The notes below the pieces were generated by a model that was not told the origin of the DNA, did not search any database, and saw only the letters and a program-made list of their open reading frames with translations. Positions 18,967-26,833 of a stretch of DNA of 64,000 nucleotides are shown piece by piece. The stretch is taken from NCBI GenBank assembly GCA_021372725.1, contig JAJFTV010000112.1, forward strand, positions 1 through 64,000, given 5' to 3'. A program made the translations under genes and the position numbers. Position 1 is the first letter of the stretch; each line of letters starts with the position of its first letter. This DNA is from Chloroflexota bacterium (GTDB lineage: Bacteria > Chloroflexota > Anaerolineae > Anaerolineales > Anaerolineaceae).

Positions 18967-19095
18967 TTCGACCCCCAGATTCAGAAGAATACTGAAAACA
19001 TAAAAAATGGATCTCTTTTTACATTCACTCCAATAATTATAAGATGAAATGAATGGAACCGATCAGGCTATATGTAAAAATTTTATGAAACCACC

Positions 19096-19257
19096 TTAGG
19101 TAACACCTTCTGCGGCAGGCACGGCGGATGTCGGTTCGATTTGGGCAGCTTTTGGCGCGCATCCGGCAACACTCAAAACGATGCCCGATCCACCAACAAC
19201 AAGCGAGCCCTTCAGGAATTCCCGACGGCTCAAATCCACTGATTTCTTTTTGCTCAT
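19096..19257 (-). pseudogene. Tat-exported lipoprotein N-terminus, probable remnant of a larger redox enzyme
   Basis: A 53-codon frame begins at ATG 19257 behind GGAAGGAGA. It encodes a twin-arginine signal (SRREFLKGS), a hydrophobic core and a lipobox ending VAGC, then about 20 Ala/Pro-rich residues and a stop. Such leaders precede flavocytochrome or molybdopterin enzymes of several hundred residues. The upstream cytochrome fragment supports this reading. The catalytic part is absent. It could also be a genuine tiny Tat lipoprotein. Confidence 0.55.
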
Positions 19258-19310
19258 TCTCCTTCCTTATGATAATTGTATAGATGGTTGGATCGTAAAA
19301 ACTAAATCAT

Positions 19311-19496
19311 TTAGCGAATCGTTCCACGCGGTTCGATTTCCTCGCCGATCATCCGCTGTTTGCCGTTGTCATGGCATTGTGAACAGAAATCGATCTGCTC
19401 GCCATGCGACACATGACATGTCTTGCATGTAGGGTAAGATGTGCCACTGGGTCCATGATATGGCAAACCTCTACTTGACCCTTGACAACCGACCAT
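19311..19496 (-). pseudogene. C-terminal fragment of a multihaem c-type cytochrome
   Basis: The 61-residue reading contains two haem-attachment motifs, CKTCH and CSQCH, spaced 17 residues apart as in small tetrahaem or flavocytochrome c3 subunits. There is no signal peptide, although haem attachment needs export, and the first residues do not look like a natural N-terminus. It sits just upstream of the Tat leader on the same strand, the usual order of cytochrome and flavoprotein subunits. This is a 5'-truncated remnant. Confidence 0.6.
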
Positions 19497-19507
19497 AATG
19501 AATGTAA

Positions 19508-19523
19508 ACTATTCCTATAAAGT
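19508..19523 (+). promoter_or_regulatory. Candidate Rrf2 operator, copy 1 (upstream of the regulator gene)
   Basis: ACTATTCCTATAAAGT matches a sequence before pstS (20020-20035) at 13 of 16 positions. Both copies lie just upstream of a start codon in the same cluster. Binding is inferred only from this sharing. Confidence 0.45.
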
Positions 19524-19554
19524 CTATATTATCAATAGAGATTAATATTTTCAA

Positions 19555-19995
19555 ATGCAGTTATCCAAACGAGGAGAATACGGTCTTAGAGCGATGATCC
19601 AACTGGCGCACCCCGCCCCAGACGGAACTGTTCGGATTTTGCAGATCAGCGAGATCGCCAATATGGAAAATATGCCGGTCAAATTTCTCGAACAAATTCT
19701 TCTGACTCTGAAGAATTCGGGCCTGCTGCAAAGCAAGCGCGGGGTGTCAGGCGGTTATTACCTTGCCAGACCTGCCTCTGAAATCATGCTCGGACAGATT
19801 GTTCGTCTTCTGGATGGGCCCCTGGCACCCATCCGCTGCGTCAGTCAGTTGGCCTATGAACCCTGCGGCTGTCCAGACGAAAAGACTTGCGGGCTGCGTA
19901 TGGTGATGGGCGATGTACGCAATGCAATCGCTGACATTCTGGATCATACATCCCTGGCGGATGTTTCCGCGCGGGCATTGGCAGCAAAAAATTAG
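19555..19995 (+). CDS. Rrf2-family transcriptional regulator
   Basis: The 146-residue protein has the Rrf2 winged helix: LSKRGEYGLRAMIQLA at the N-terminus, IANMENMPVKFLEQIL as recognition part and KRGVSGGYYLAR as wing. A cysteine group follows (RCVSQLAYEPCGCPDEKTCG, four Cys near residues 99-115), comparable to the IscR-type sensor loop, so an iron-sulfur or thiol signal is plausible. The start is ATG 19555. It is followed by pstSCAB; a related 16-base motif occurs before both genes. Confidence 0.9.
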   Translation: MQLSKRGEYGLRAMIQLAHPAPDGTVRILQISEIANMENMPVKFLEQILLTLKNSGLLQSKRGVSGGYYLARPASEIMLGQIVRLLDGPLAPIRCVSQLAYEPCGCPDEKTCGLRMVMGDVRNAIADILDHTSLADVSARALAAKN

Positions 19996-20019
19996 ATTAT
20001 TTTTTTACTTTGATTGTCT

Positions 20020-20035
20020 ACTATTCCAATAGAGA
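20020..20035 (+). promoter_or_regulatory. Candidate Rrf2 operator, copy 2 (upstream of pstS)
   Basis: ACTATTCCAATAGAGA lies 30 bases before the pstS start and resembles the motif before the Rrf2 gene. No Pho-box-like repeat was recognised here. Confidence 0.4.
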
Positions 20036-20065
20036 TACTTACATCACTTTTATAAGGAGTTCAAA

Positions 20066-21043
20066 ATGAAAAAATCAATATCACGCTTTATCGCTTTACT
20101 TGTCATTGCAACGTTCCTGTTGTCAGCCTGCGCGACGAATGCAGCAACCACGGCTTCTACTGCGGCGACGACAACGGAACAAAAAGGCACCATTGCCATT
20201 TCCGGTGCATTCGCCCTCTATCCGATGATGACCCGCTGGGCAGAAGAGTATCAGAAGATCTATCCCGATGTGCAGTTCGATGTCTCGGCAGGCGGTGCAG
20301 GGAAAGGCATGACGGATGCCCTTTCCAATGCAGTCGAGATAGGAATGGTTTCGCGTGACATCACCCCGGAAGAAGAAACACAGGGTGCATATTGGGTGCC
20401 GGTGGTCATCGATGCAGTATTCCCGACCATCAACGCAGAAAATCCGGTTCTCGACACATTACTCAAAAAGCCATTAAATAAGGAAACCTTTACCAAAATC
20501 TTCATCACCGGTGAAATCAAAACATGGGGTGATGCCATTGGCGATCCCGGCATTACTGATGAGATCCACGTCTACACCCGCTCCGATTCCTGTGGCGCAG
20601 CCGAAACATGGGCTAAATATCTGGGCGGTAAACAGGAAGACCTGCTTGGTATTGGCGTCAATTCAGATCCGGCACTTCTGGATGCAGTAGTCAATGATCC
20701 TTTGGGAATTGGGTATAATAATCTGAATTACGCTTTTGATATTTCGACCGGCAAAACGGTGACGGGCTCACTGGTTATGCCAATTGATGTCAATGAAAAT
20801 GGTGTAACCGATCCCGATGAGTTGCTTGAATCGACCACCGAGGCTGTGGCGGCTGTCGCGGAAGGCAAATACCCTGCTCCCCCGGCACGCAAACTCAACC
20901 TGGTCACCAACGGCAAACCGGAAGGCATCGTCCAATCCTTTATCATTTGGGTTCTGACAGACGGGCAGCAGTATGTAAATGAAAGCGGATACATCACATT
21001 AACCGAAAGCCAGATCCAGGAAGCGTTAGGAAAGGTTCAGTAA
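20066..21043 (+). CDS. pstS: Phosphate ABC transporter substrate-binding lipoprotein
   Basis: The 325-residue protein begins behind TAAGGAG with a lipoprotein signal (lipobox LLSAC, Cys near residue 22). The mature part has the PstS-type anion-binding loops ISGAFALYPMM and SAGGAGKGM near residues 48-80, and TRSDSCGAAETWAKYLG near residue 170. The neighbours pstC, pstA and pstB confirm the assignment to a PstSCAB-type importer. Related anions such as tungstate cannot be excluded because the Ser/Thr pattern is divergent. Confidence 0.88.
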   Translation: MKKSISRFIALLVIATFLLSACATNAATTASTAATTTEQKGTIAISGAFALYPMMTRWAEEYQKIYPDVQFDVSAGGAGKGMTDALSNAVEIGMVSRDITPEEETQGAYWVPVVIDAVFPTINAENPVLDTLLKKPLNKETFTKIFITGEIKTWGDAIGDPGITDEIHVYTRSDSCGAAETWAKYLGGKQEDLLGIGVNSDPALLDAVVNDPLGIGYNNLNYAFDISTGKTVTGSLVMPIDVNENGVTDPDELLESTTEAVAAVAEGKYPAPPARKLNLVTNGKPEGIVQSFIIWVLTDGQQYVNESGYITLTESQIQEALGKVQ

Positions 21044-22008
21044 TTATTAACACCAAGATAATCAAGTTCTGGCAGCGGGTATTCCCTCGACGACTTCACG
21101 ACACCTACGGCTCCCGTGGTTTGTTTGTCCTGACACTGATTCCAATTGCACTGGTAATTGGAATCGGTGCCGCGTTGATCATTAAGTTCCTGCCGATCCT
21201 GCAGGAACATTCATTGAATGAATTGTTGTCAGGGACTGTCTGGAAGCCATCGAAGGGTCTGTTTGGTTATCTGCCCTTTATTTCTGCCACTTTGTGGGTA
21301 ACGATCCTTTCGCTTGTTATCGCAGTTCCCCCCTGTCTGCTGACGGCTATCTACTTGTCCGAGTATGCCAGCAAGGCCATCCGTTCGATCATGCGTCCCA
21401 TCCTGGACTTGCTGGCAGCCATTCCATCGGTCATTTATGGCGTCTGGGGAATGCTGATCATCGTACCCTGGGTTCAGGATAGCGTGATCCCCTTTGCGAA
21501 ATCGCACCCGAATATCCCTCTCCTGCAATCGGTCAACCCGACGGGGTTCAGCATCCTGGCCGGTTCGATCGTTTTGGCGCTTATGATCGTGCCGTTTATC
21601 ATCGCAGTGACTTACGAGGTCATGTCTTCCGTTCCCTCCGGCATCCGTCAGGCCTCACTGGCAGTAGGAGCAACACGGCTGCAAACCACCACGCGGGTCA
21701 TCCTTCCCGCCACACTCCCGGGCATTATTGCCAGTGTGGTATTGGGTTCTTCGCGGGCGTTGGGGGAAACCATGGCCGTGTTGATGGTTGTTGGGAATGT
21801 GGTTCAGATACCGCAATCCATTCTGGATGCTGGCTACCCGCTGCCGGCGTTGATTGCCAACAACTATGGTGAAATCATGTCGATTCCCATGTATGAATCA
21901 GCTCTAATGGGAGCTGCATTAATCCTGCTGGTCATGGTCCTCATTTTGAATGTCGCTTCCACGCTGGTCTTGAGAAGACTGATGGGCAGGGTCAGGAGGT
22001 CATGGTGA
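21043..22008 (+). CDS. pstC: Phosphate ABC transporter permease PstC, probably with a non-canonical start
   Basis: The clear PstC body includes SLAVGATRLQTTTRVILPATLPG and LGSSRALGETMAVLMVVGN. The first in-frame ordinary start, TTG 21121, would begin inside the first membrane helix and has no ribosome site. Upstream the frame stays open and encodes a basic, Trp-containing leader (FWQRVFPRRLHDTYGSRG) that suits a cytoplasmic N-terminus. The only position with a good site (GGAAAGG, 7 bases away) is ATT 21043, overlapping the pstS stop. I therefore place the start at ATT, as is known for infC, giving about 321 residues. The 3' end overlaps pstA by 7 bases. A sequencing error that removed an ATG is the alternative. 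Confidence 0.75.
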   Translation: MINTKIIKFWQRVFPRRLHDTYGSRGLFVLTLIPIALVIGIGAALIIKFLPILQEHSLNELLSGTVWKPSKGLFGYLPFISATLWVTILSLVIAVPPCLLTAIYLSEYASKAIRSIMRPILDLLAAIPSVIYGVWGMLIIVPWVQDSVIPFAKSHPNIPLLQSVNPTGFSILAGSIVLALMIVPFIIAVTYEVMSSVPSGIRQASLAVGATRLQTTTRVILPATLPGIIASVVLGSSRALGETMAVLMVVGNVVQIPQSILDAGYPLPALIANNYGEIMSIPMYESALMGAALILLVMVLILNVASTLVLRRLMGRVRRSW

Positions 22009-22868
22009 AAAGCTGGCGCTTCAAGAAACGTCATGTCCAGGAAACAATCGCCATCGGCTTTATGTTGCTGTCCTTTCTGATCGTTACCGGCAGTCTTGTT
22101 TCCATCCTCTGGACAATCCTGTCGAAAGGGTTGCCTGCTCTTTCGTGGTCGATGATCACCCAGACTCCCAAGGGTGGTTATTACCTGGGTAAAGAGGGCG
22201 GAATATTAAACGCTATCGTCGGATCCATTTTGCTGGCAGCCGGCGGTACCCTGATTGCCTTGTTGATCAGCCTGCCAATTTCACTTTATTTGGAAACTTA
22301 TGTCAAAAATTCAGGTTGGGCTCGCTTCGTCCGCCTGGTCATGGATGTCTTGTGGGGAATCCCATCCATCGTTTATGGCGCGGTGGGTTTCATCCTGATG
22401 CTTGAGTTAGGTTTACGGGCATCCTTGCTGGGTGGAATTATCACTCTGGCTTTGCTTGAAATTCCAATCATGACCCGTGCAATCGATGAGGTCATCCGGT
22501 TGATGCCTGAGGATCTAACCCAGGCTTCTCTGGCGGTGGGGGCAACCAAGCTGGAAACTGCCATTAAAGTTATCATCCCCCAGATGCTGCCTGGCATTAT
22601 CACTGCGGTGCTGCTGGCTTTGGGGCGGGGTATCGGGGATGCCGCATCGGTACTCTTCACCGCAGGTTACACCGACCGCATTCCAACTTCGCTGACCAGC
22701 CCGGTGGCCTCTCTGCCTTTGGCAATCTTTTTTCAGCTTGGCACGCCATATCCCGAAGTGCAGGCGCGCGCGTATGCCTCGGCGTTGATCCTGACCGTGA
22801 TTGTTTTAATCATCAGCCTGGGCTCCCGTCTGATTTCTTCCAGAGCGGGAAAATATATCAACAAGTAA
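22002..22868 (+). CDS. pstA: Phosphate ABC transporter permease PstA
   Basis: The 288-residue membrane protein starts at ATG 22002 behind AGGAGG and overlaps the pstC stop. It has six helices and the coupling segment ASLAVGATKLETAIKVIIPQMLPGI near residue 185, plus GRGIGDAASVLFTAG near residue 208. It forms the channel with PstC. Confidence 0.94.
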   Translation: MVKSWRFKKRHVQETIAIGFMLLSFLIVTGSLVSILWTILSKGLPALSWSMITQTPKGGYYLGKEGGILNAIVGSILLAAGGTLIALLISLPISLYLETYVKNSGWARFVRLVMDVLWGIPSIVYGAVGFILMLELGLRASLLGGIITLALLEIPIMTRAIDEVIRLMPEDLTQASLAVGATKLETAIKVIIPQMLPGIITAVLLALGRGIGDAASVLFTAGYTDRIPTSLTSPVASLPLAIFFQLGTPYPEVQARAYASALILTVIVLIISLGSRLISSRAGKYINK

Positions 22869-22880
22869 TTACAGGTGGTT

Positions 22881-23642
22881 ATGACTGAGAATACACACAT
22901 CCAGACACGAAATTTGAATGCCTATTATGAAAAGAATCAACTGGCGCTTCGTGATGTCAATCTTGAAATACCCAGGCAACAGATCACTGTGATCATGGGG
23001 CCGTCAGGCTGCGGAAAAACCACTCTGCTAAAAACCTTTAACCGTTTCCTGGAGTTAACCGACGATACGAAAATTACCGGTGAAATCCTGATCGATGGCG
23101 AAAATATCTACGACCCCGATATAGACGTAACCGAGATTCGCAAGAAAACCGGCCTTTTGGCACAGCGCCCTTACATGCTTCCCATGTCAATTTATGAAAA
23201 TGTAGCCTATGGCTTAAGAATCCATTCGTTGAAACGCGGCAAGGAACTGGACAGTGCGGTTCAACACTACCTGGAAATTGCCGGCGTGTGGGATGAGGTA
23301 AAGGACCGGCTGCATTCACCTGCAACGAGCCTTTCAATCGGCCAACAGCAGCGGGTATGCCTGGCGCGTGGTCTGGCCATTGAACCGGAAATCCTGTTGG
23401 GAGATGAACCGACCTCCGCCCTGGATCCCATCTCGGCCACGCATATCGAAAAACGTTTGCTTGAATTGAAAACAAAATATACCATTGTCATTGTCACCCA
23501 CACGTTAAGGCAGGCGAAACGCCTCGCTGATTACGTGATCTTCATGTATTTAGGTGAAGTGGTTGAGGCCGGCCCCGCCCGGCAGGTCTTTGAAGACCCG
23601 CAGCAGGAACGCACAAAGGGTTACCTGGCAGGCCAGTTTTAA
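22881..23642 (+). CDS. pstB: Phosphate ABC transporter ATP-binding protein PstB
   Basis: The 253-residue ATPase starts at ATG 22881 (AGGTGG upstream; GTG 22875 also in frame). Walker A is GPSGCGKTT, Walker B is LLGDEPTSALD and the H-loop is VIVTHTLRQA. The signature motif reads LSIGQQQR rather than LSGGQQQR, a change at a glycine that contacts ATP in most ABC proteins but is seen in some PstB-like ATPases. No phoU follows; the gene converges on cbiO with 14 bases between. Confidence 0.93.
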   Translation: MTENTHIQTRNLNAYYEKNQLALRDVNLEIPRQQITVIMGPSGCGKTTLLKTFNRFLELTDDTKITGEILIDGENIYDPDIDVTEIRKKTGLLAQRPYMLPMSIYENVAYGLRIHSLKRGKELDSAVQHYLEIAGVWDEVKDRLHSPATSLSIGQQQRVCLARGLAIEPEILLGDEPTSALDPISATHIEKRLLELKTKYTIVIVTHTLRQAKRLADYVIFMYLGEVVEAGPARQVFEDPQQERTKGYLAGQF

Positions 23643-23656
23643 CCTAAACGCAGTGA

Positions 23657-24361
23657 CTAACGCAGCCCATGGGCAAGCAGGAGAGTCTCATCGTTGAGGA
23701 TTACGCTGGTGGATCCATCCGCAACGATACGCCCTTGATCCATGATCACTGTCCGGGATGTGAGTTTCTCTACCAAGCCCAGGTCATGTGTAGCGATCAG
23801 TATGGTCTGCGGCAGTTCCTGCAATAAGTCGATTAACTCCCGGCGGGCACGTGGATCCAACCCCGAGGTCGGCTCATCAAAAACCAGGATTTGTGGCTGC
23901 ATGGATAAAACCGTTGCAATGGCAATTCGTTTCTTCTCGCCGCCGCTCAGGTGATATGGGTTTCGTTCCCCCGCCTCGCCCATTCCAACGGCCTGTAAGG
24001 CCTGATCGACCCGTTCCGCAATGAGTTTTTTGTCAAGCCCTTGATAAATGAGCCCATAAGCCACATCTTCATTGACCGTCGATGAAAATAGCTGGTCATC
24101 CGGGTTCTGAAAAACAACACCCACAATCGCCCGTATTTGCCTCAGATTGTCCTTATTAACCGGCAGGCTGTCGATGGTGACCTTGCCTGTACCGTCAAAG
24201 ATGCCGTTCAAATGCAGGAGGAGTGTGGATTTTCCTGCTCCATTGGCTCCCACCAGTGCAATCTTTTCCCCGGCATTGACCTGCAAGTTAACATCCTCCA
24301 ACGCCCGTTTGCCGTCCGGATATGAAAAAAATAAATTACTGATTTCAATGACCGGTTTCAA
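23657..24361 (-). CDS. cbiO: Cobalt/nickel ECF transporter ATP-binding protein
   Basis: The 234-residue ATPase has Walker A GANGAGKST, Q-loop VFQNPDDQLFSSTVNEDVAYG (the pattern typical of ECF ATPases), signature LSGGEKKR and Walker B ILVFDEPTSGLD. It begins 3 bases after the cbiQ stop and ends the cbiM-cbiQ-cbiO operon. ATP hydrolysis here drives Co or Ni uptake. Confidence 0.93.
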   Translation of the reverse strand: MKPVIEISNLFFSYPDGKRALEDVNLQVNAGEKIALVGANGAGKSTLLLHLNGIFDGTGKVTIDSLPVNKDNLRQIRAIVGVVFQNPDDQLFSSTVNEDVAYGLIYQGLDKKLIAERVDQALQAVGMGEAGERNPYHLSGGEKKRIAIATVLSMQPQILVFDEPTSGLDPRARRELIDLLQELPQTILIATHDLGLVEKLTSRTVIMDQGRIVADGSTSVILNDETLLLAHGLR

Positions 24362-24364
24362 ATC

Positions 24365-25168
24365 TCAACCTCCAGATAACAGACCCAACAACCAAACGAA
24401 TAAAATAAGGATTATTCCAATAACAAGAGTGCGCCGGTCATTGGATGAAAGAACGCCCGTTTCACCAGACGGCAGATCACCCGTATATCCTCTGGAAAGC
24501 ATGGCCGCGTAGACACGGTCACTTCGTTCAAGGGAACGCAGAAACAGGCTGCCTGCCATCCCTCCGGTTACTCGAGCCCGCCAAAATATTGAACCGCCCA
24601 CACGAGAGGCGACACCCTGGCTCCCGGCTGCGATGGCGCTACGGCTGGTACGGGCCCGCATCATGCGGGTTACTTCCTCGCCAATGACAAACAGGTAACG
24701 CCACATTAATCCAATGATGGCCACGAAAATTTTTGGCACTTTCAACTGCCGAAAAGCAGTCAACAGATCAGGAAAGCGGGTGGTCGCTGCCAACAAAATT
24801 GCCGCCTGGATGGATATCCAGGATTTAATCGCAATGCTGATAAATCGCAGCAAGCCTTCAGGGCTGATATTCACAGAAGTTGAATTAAGCAAAGGGACTG
24901 AAACATAGGGAGCAGGGCCGGTAAAAACCAACGGGAACGCTGCCAAAACAAATGGCAATGCCAACAGCGCCCGCCGTAAAACAAATCGAACCCCCAGCCG
25001 TGATAATGACGCAGCCGAAAAGGTCATGGTAAGAAACAGAACATAAGCAGGCCACGCCTTGGATGGAGTTAAGCTGGTGAAAAGGATAAATACAAGGGTG
25101 AAGATGACCTTCACCCTTGCATCCATTTGGTGAACCATGCTTCGATTGTGCTTATAAAGCTCTTGCAC
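24365..25168 (-). CDS. cbiQ: Cobalt/nickel ECF transporter transmembrane (T) component
   Basis: The 267-residue protein has the CbiQ pattern: a cytoplasmic N-terminus with HQMDARVKVIFTL, several helices, and the coupling motifs RARTSRSAIAAG and GSLFLRSLERSDRVYAAMLSRGYTG that contact the ATPases. It is encoded 3 bases after cbiM. The metal is set by CbiM, not by this subunit. Confidence 0.93.
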   Translation of the reverse strand: MQELYKHNRSMVHQMDARVKVIFTLVFILFTSLTPSKAWPAYVLFLTMTFSAASLSRLGVRFVLRRALLALPFVLAAFPLVFTGPAPYVSVPLLNSTSVNISPEGLLRFISIAIKSWISIQAAILLAATTRFPDLLTAFRQLKVPKIFVAIIGLMWRYLFVIGEEVTRMMRARTSRSAIAAGSQGVASRVGGSIFWRARVTGGMAGSLFLRSLERSDRVYAAMLSRGYTGDLPSGETGVLSSNDRRTLVIGIILILFVWLLGLLSGG

Positions 25169-25171
25169 CTT

Positions 25172-26149
25172 TTACCTCTCGGCATTCTCCTGCGATTTGG
25201 CCCGCTTTTCGGCCCTGCCTACACCATAGGAGACAAGAAAAACAATGATCACCCCGATGATCCCCGCCAGGATGGTTGCCAATGCAGGATTGGAAATACC
25301 CGGCAAAGCATAATCAGGAATGATATTATACAAGGCTTCCCTGGCTGTTTCAAGAAAGCCGTGCTGTTCTGCCACCCATTCCAGACCGTCAGGGTGACTC
25401 GAAGCAATCGGCGAAATGATGGCCAACGCCAGAGCGATAAGGCTGCCGCCAATGATTATCCCTTTGTCATTGACCGGAGCGGTTTTATCCGCTTTCAGCA
25501 GATCTTTACGGGCTGCAAAAATAAACGCCAGTGCACCAACAGTGATGAGTCCTTCTCCTATTCCAATAAGGGCATGAATACCTGCCATGGCAGGTATCGC
25601 TACATTGGCCGGAGATGTACCGGAGACTGCCAGTTCGAGTGCACAGGCGAGCGAAGCGATAAAGATCGACGACCAGGCAGCCAAAAAACCGGATACAAAG
25701 ATACCCCGCGAATTGTTCTTAAGCAATCTGTTCAATAAGGTGTAAACAGTATATGAGACAAACACACCGACGATGGTCATATTGAAAATGTTTGCTCCCA
25801 AAGCCAAAATACCCCCATCCTGGAAAATCAACGCCTGCACCGATACAACGGATGTCATCACCAAAATGGCAGGCCAGGGCCCCAGCAGGATTGTAGCAAT
25901 CGCAGCGCCTAACAGGTGACCTGAAGTTCCGCCGGTGACGGTGAAGTTGAGCATCTGCCCGGCAAAAATTGCTGCCGCCAGAACGCCCATCAATGGAACC
26001 TGACGCTCTCCCAGCACCTGGCTTGTTTTACGAAGTGCAACCGCGAGGACCGCGATGGATACGATCCATAAAATAACCGATACAATGACAGAAAGAAACC
26101 CATCTGGAATATGCATGGGCTGGGGAGAAGGAACTGGTGAATAGAGCAT
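25172..26149 (-). CDS. cbiM: Cobalt/nickel ECF transporter substrate-specific component CbiM fused to a PDGLE (CbiN-like) domain
   Basis: The CbiM hallmark MHIPDGFLS, whose Met-His coordinates the metal in NikM structures, begins at codon ATG 26116. The ribosome site GGAGG, however, serves ATG 26149 or 26152, giving an 11-12 residue extension ahead of it; either that is processed or translation starts unassisted at 26116. The CbiM part includes the GGTSGHLLGAA loop near residue 78. A C-terminal PDGLE motif (SSHPDGLEWVAE, near residue 238) followed by a helix replaces a separate CbiN. The gene is divergent from the Fur-family regulator, whose operator-like region they share. Confidence 0.92.
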   Translation of the reverse strand: MLYSPVPSPQPMHIPDGFLSVIVSVILWIVSIAVLAVALRKTSQVLGERQVPLMGVLAAAIFAGQMLNFTVTGGTSGHLLGAAIATILLGPWPAILVMTSVVSVQALIFQDGGILALGANIFNMTIVGVFVSYTVYTLLNRLLKNNSRGIFVSGFLAAWSSIFIASLACALELAVSGTSPANVAIPAMAGIHALIGIGEGLITVGALAFIFAARKDLLKADKTAPVNDKGIIIGGSLIALALAIISPIASSHPDGLEWVAEQHGFLETAREALYNIIPDYALPGISNPALATILAGIIGVIIVFLVSYGVGRAEKRAKSQENAER

Positions 26150-26216
26150 CATTAACCTCCGTGATATAAGAAGTGATAGAATTGGGCATCAATCATTTAT
26201 TATTATATTACATTTA

Positions 26217-26236
26217 TTTGCAAGTGCAAAGATTTG
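26217..26236 (+). promoter_or_regulatory. Fur-family operator with three alternating half-sites
   Basis: TTTGCA at 26217, TGCAAA at 26225 and TTTGCG at 26231 form two overlapping palindromes sharing the middle half-site. They lie between cbiM and the regulator gene, inside the regulator promoter, and resemble Nur/Zur-type dyads. Confidence 0.6.
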
Positions 26237-26245
26237 CGTTATAAT
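26218..26245 (+). promoter_or_regulatory. Promoter of the Fur-family regulator gene
   Basis: TTGCAA (26218-26223) and TATAAT (26240-26245) are 16 bases apart. Transcription would begin about 10 bases before ATG 26262, so the transcript is nearly leaderless. The operator half-sites fill the spacer, so metal-dependent autorepression is likely. Confidence 0.6.
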
Positions 26246-26261
26246 TTATTTGGATCATAAA

Positions 26262-26657
26262 ATGCGTACCTCTTCAGTGGAACAAATTATTATTGAGACA
26301 CTCTCCAAAGAGCATACTCACCTGACCTCGCTGCAGGTCTATGAGGAAATCCATAACCGGCTGCCTGCGTTAAACCAGTCCACGGTGTATCGTGCACTGG
26401 AACGCCTGGTAAACCGCGGCCTGGTTTCAATTTCTGATATGGGAAACGGTTCAGCGGTCTATGAATTATTGAACAACGGTATGCACCATCATCTCGTCTG
26501 TCAAAAATGCGGGCAAGTAATCACAATCGGTCATGAAGAGGTCGAAGCGTTTTTTTCTATTATTCAGGAAAGATATAAATATAAGATCATTACCAATCAC
26601 CTGATTCTTTTTGGGATCTGTGAAAAATGTCAGACTGCAAATCCGGATTCCGAATAA
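26262..26657 (+). CDS. Fur-family metalloregulator (probable nickel/cobalt or zinc sensor)
   Basis: The 131-residue protein starts at ATG 26262; TTG 26250 would fall at the transcription start. The winged helix (LTSLQVYEEIHNR, NQSTVYRALERLVNRGLV) is followed by the metal region MHHHLVCQKCG and a second CxxC pair (CEKC) near the C-terminus, which forms the structural zinc site of Fur proteins. Its divergent position to cbiMQO suggests it represses Co/Ni uptake, as Nur does, though Fur and Zur cannot be told apart by sequence here. Confidence 0.88.
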   Translation: MRTSSVEQIIIETLSKEHTHLTSLQVYEEIHNRLPALNQSTVYRALERLVNRGLVSISDMGNGSAVYELLNNGMHHHLVCQKCGQVITIGHEEVEAFFSIIQERYKYKIITNHLILFGICEKCQTANPDSE

Positions 26658-26833
26658 AGACCCCGGATTTTCATCGTTTATTGGTTCTGCATTCGTTAAT
26701 GGTTTTCCACTAATACCGCAAGGTTCTCGTTCGAGTTGTTCTTTCCTGATCAAGTGATTATTGGTTATAATGATCCCTCATTGTAAAAGATCTTGTGTGT
26801 CACTCTTGAAATCAGTCCGCTTTTTCTGGAGAC

